This document shows, piece by piece, positions 14,221 to 15,308 of a stretch of DNA of 15,308 bases. The notes under the pieces were generated by a model. The model had not been told where the DNA came from, did no database searches, and saw only the letters and a program-made list of their open reading frames with translations. The stretch covers positions 1,549 through 16,856 of the forward strand of contig DCIG01000014.1 of the NCBI GenBank assembly GCA_002315855.1, read 5' to 3'. The position numbers were made by a program, and so were the translations under genes. How positions within the stretch are numbered: position 1 is the first letter of the stretch; every line of letters begins with the position of its first letter. Source of the stretch: Lentisphaeria bacterium UBA1732. Its GTDB lineage: Bacteria; Verrucomicrobiota; Lentisphaeria; Victivallales; UBA1829.

Positions 14221-14667
14221 TCAGACACGGCGGCGTTTCGGAGGACGGCATCCGTTGTGCGGAACCGGCGTAATATCCTTAATGCAGTTGACAGTCATGT
14301 TAGTGGAAGCGATACCTCTTACGGCGGATTCGCGTCCGGCGCCCGGACCTTTGATACGGACTTCAACATCTTTCATGCCGAAAGCCTGAGCCTTTTTTGC
14401 GGCATCAGCGGCGATCACCTGAGCGGCATAAGCGGTGCTCTTGCGAGAACCTTTGAAACCGTTCTTACCGCCGGTGGACCAGCAAAGGACGTTGCCGTGG
14501 AGGTCAGTGAATGTAACTTTCGTGTTATTGAAAGTGGAATGCACGAAAGCGATTCCAGACGGGATGTTACGACCGGTTTTTTTGCGTTTTCCGGTATCGG
14601 CTTCAGCTGCGGCGGGCTGTTCAGGAGCGGCGGCAGCCGGAGTGACTTGTTTGATTTCGTCAGACAT
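14221..14667 (-). CDS. rpsK: 30S ribosomal protein S11 (uS11), 148 aa
   Basis: A small-subunit platform protein that helps shape the mRNA exit region. The core from about residue 29 reads RKKTGRNIPSGIAFVHSTFNNTKVTFTDLHGNVLCWSTGG, then GFKGSRKSTAYAAQ, and ends VEVRIKGPGAGRESAVRGI and DITPVPHNGCRPPKRRRV, all diagnostic of uS11. The first 27 residues are an Ala/Pro/Glu-rich extension, making it longer than the usual 125-130. ATG 14667 has only a weak AAGG about 15 nt upstream, within a small inverted repeat (14674-14679 with 14682-14687), so initiation may rely on coupling to rpsM, which ends 48 bp earlier. It is followed directly by rpoA. Confidence 0.97.
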   Translation of the reverse strand: MSDEIKQVTPAAAAPEQPAAAEADTGKRKKTGRNIPSGIAFVHSTFNNTKVTFTDLHGNVLCWSTGGKNGFKGSRKSTAYAAQVIAADAAKKAQAFGMKDVEVRIKGPGAGRESAVRGIASTNMTVNCIKDITPVPHNGCRPPKRRRV

Positions 14668-14702
14668 ATTCGTAATAAGACCTTATTGTTGATGATAGGT
14701 TG

Positions 14703-14720
14703 AGTGATCGTGCGATCACT
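14703..14720 (-). other. hairpin over the rpsM stop codon
   Basis: AGTGATC (14703-14709) pairs exactly with GATCACT (14714-14720), leaving a 4-nt loop. The rpsM TGA (14716-14718) lies in the 5' arm as transcribed. No U tract follows, so it is not a terminator. It may affect ribosome release at rpsM or mRNA processing between rpsM and rpsK. Confidence 0.5.
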
Positions 14721-15159
14721 TCTTGGCTGCCTTTGCTGCAGGATCAGCAGCGCCGGCCTTATCGGCAGAAGCCGCGACACGACGCTGAGTTTTATCGCGG
14801 ATGGCCCCGACGGTAACCTTTTTACCTTTGCGAGTACGGGCATTGGTTCTTGTGCGCTGACCGCGTACAGGGAGACCTTTTTTATGACGAATACCTCTGT
14901 AGCTGTTGATGGACTGGAGGCGACGGATGTTGATGAGGATTTCGCGACGGAGGTCGCCTTCGACCGTGTAGTCGTTCTGAAGCAGAGTGGTAATCGCGGA
15001 AATGTTTTCGTCAGTGAGCTGACTGGCTTTGATTTCCGGATTGATATTCGCTTTGGCAACGATTTCTTCGGCGATTGCGGGACCGATGCCGTAGATAGTC
15101 TGAAGCGCATATTTGACGCGCTTGTTCATCGGGATGTCTACACCTAAAATTCTGGGCAT
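14716..15159 (-). CDS. rpsM: 30S ribosomal protein S13 (uS13), 147 aa
   Basis: A small-subunit head protein that contacts the large subunit and P-site tRNA. It opens MPRILGVDIPMNKRVKYALQTIYGIG, the typical uS13 start with helix-two-turn-helix. The core ends LQSINSYRGIRHKKGLPVRGQRTRTNARTRKGK, the strongly conserved basic tRNA-facing segment. The Ala/Lys tail (DKAGAADPAAKAAKK) makes it 147 residues against about 120 in most bacteria. ATG 15159 has GGAG 9 nt upstream. It starts 15 bp after rpmJ. In E. coli the order would be rpsM-rpsK-rpsD-rpoA-rplQ; here rpsD is absent from the block. Confidence 0.97.
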   Translation of the reverse strand: MPRILGVDIPMNKRVKYALQTIYGIGPAIAEEIVAKANINPEIKASQLTDENISAITTLLQNDYTVEGDLRREILINIRRLQSINSYRGIRHKKGLPVRGQRTRTNARTRKGKKVTVGAIRDKTQRRVAASADKAGAADPAAKAAKK

Positions 15160-15174
15160 GATACTGGACTCCGG

Positions 15175-15291
15175 TTAACCTTGTTTCTGTTTATGACGGG
15201 GATTACGGGAGCACACCACGCGAACCACGCCTTTGCGCTTGATGATCTGGCAATTTTCACATCTGCGCTTGATGGACGAAGAAACTTTCAT
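15175..15291 (-). CDS. rpmJ: 50S ribosomal protein L36 (bL36), 38 aa, zinc-binding form
   Basis: The complete small protein begins MKVSSSIKRRCENCQIIKRK and ends CSRNPRHKQKQG. The zinc ribbon ligands C11, C14, C27 and H33 (C-x2-C-x12-C-x5-H) are all present, so this is the zinc-dependent form and not the cysteine-free paralog. ATG 15291 has GGAG 7 nt upstream; the stop TAA is at 15175-15177. The length of 38 is standard. It is directly upstream of rpsM, as in many bacteria, and is the first gene of the block visible here. The operon probably continues beyond the window. Confidence 0.96.
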   Translation of the reverse strand: MKVSSSIKRRCENCQIIKRKGVVRVVCSRNPRHKQKQG

Positions 15292-15308
15292 TTTTGAACT
15301 CCGATTGT

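Overview
The window looks like bacterial chromosome, probably from the PVC group and perhaps a gut-associated Lentisphaerota/Victivallales-like organism. Two things suggest this. The alpha-operon block reads rpmJ-rpsM-rpsK-rpoA-rplQ with no rpsD between rpsK and rpoA, an arrangement known from Chlamydiae. There are also exported GH29 and GH43 glycosidases, common in glycan-degrading gut bacteria. The taxonomic call is inference and moderately uncertain.

Layout. (1) 1-502, + strand: the end of a DUF932-like (phage/plasmid-type) protein, then a 47-residue single-pass membrane protein, closed by a UUCG-loop terminator. (2) 503-1009: gene-free and AT-rich, with a cluster of TTCCCCATTT repeats. 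(3) 1010-7256, - strand: a tightly coupled operon reading, in transcription order, HATPase anti-sigma-type kinase, a 743-residue membrane SpoIIE-type phosphatase, a 994-residue adenylation-carrier-condensation (NRPS-like) protein, and a STAS anti-anti-sigma protein, with a terminator after it. (4) 7257-7604: a divergent regulatory region with duplicated promoter-like elements on one side and a 35-bp direct repeat on the other. (5) 7605-8213, +: a GNAT acetyltransferase. (6) 8580-12207, +: a GH43/F5-8C/FN3 protein and a GH29 alpha-L-fucosidase, probably one operon, ended by a strong hairpin shared with the convergent genes. (7) 12341-15291, -: a 2[4Fe-4S] ferredoxin downstream of rplQ, rpoA, rpsK, rpsM and rpmJ.

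The most interesting system is region 3. A complete partner-switching circuit (kinase, phosphatase, phosphorylatable STAS protein) is transcribed together with a single-module NRPS-like enzyme in A-PCP-C order. Its adenylation pocket seems to lack the aspartate that normally holds an alpha-amino group. No sigma factor is present. My inference is that an outside signal read by the phosphatase controls production of a small acyl- or amide-type metabolite, or that the switch controls a sigma factor encoded elsewhere and the enzyme belongs to its output. Start codons were chosen by Shine-Dalgarno spacing and promoter position. Promoters and terminators were read by eye.
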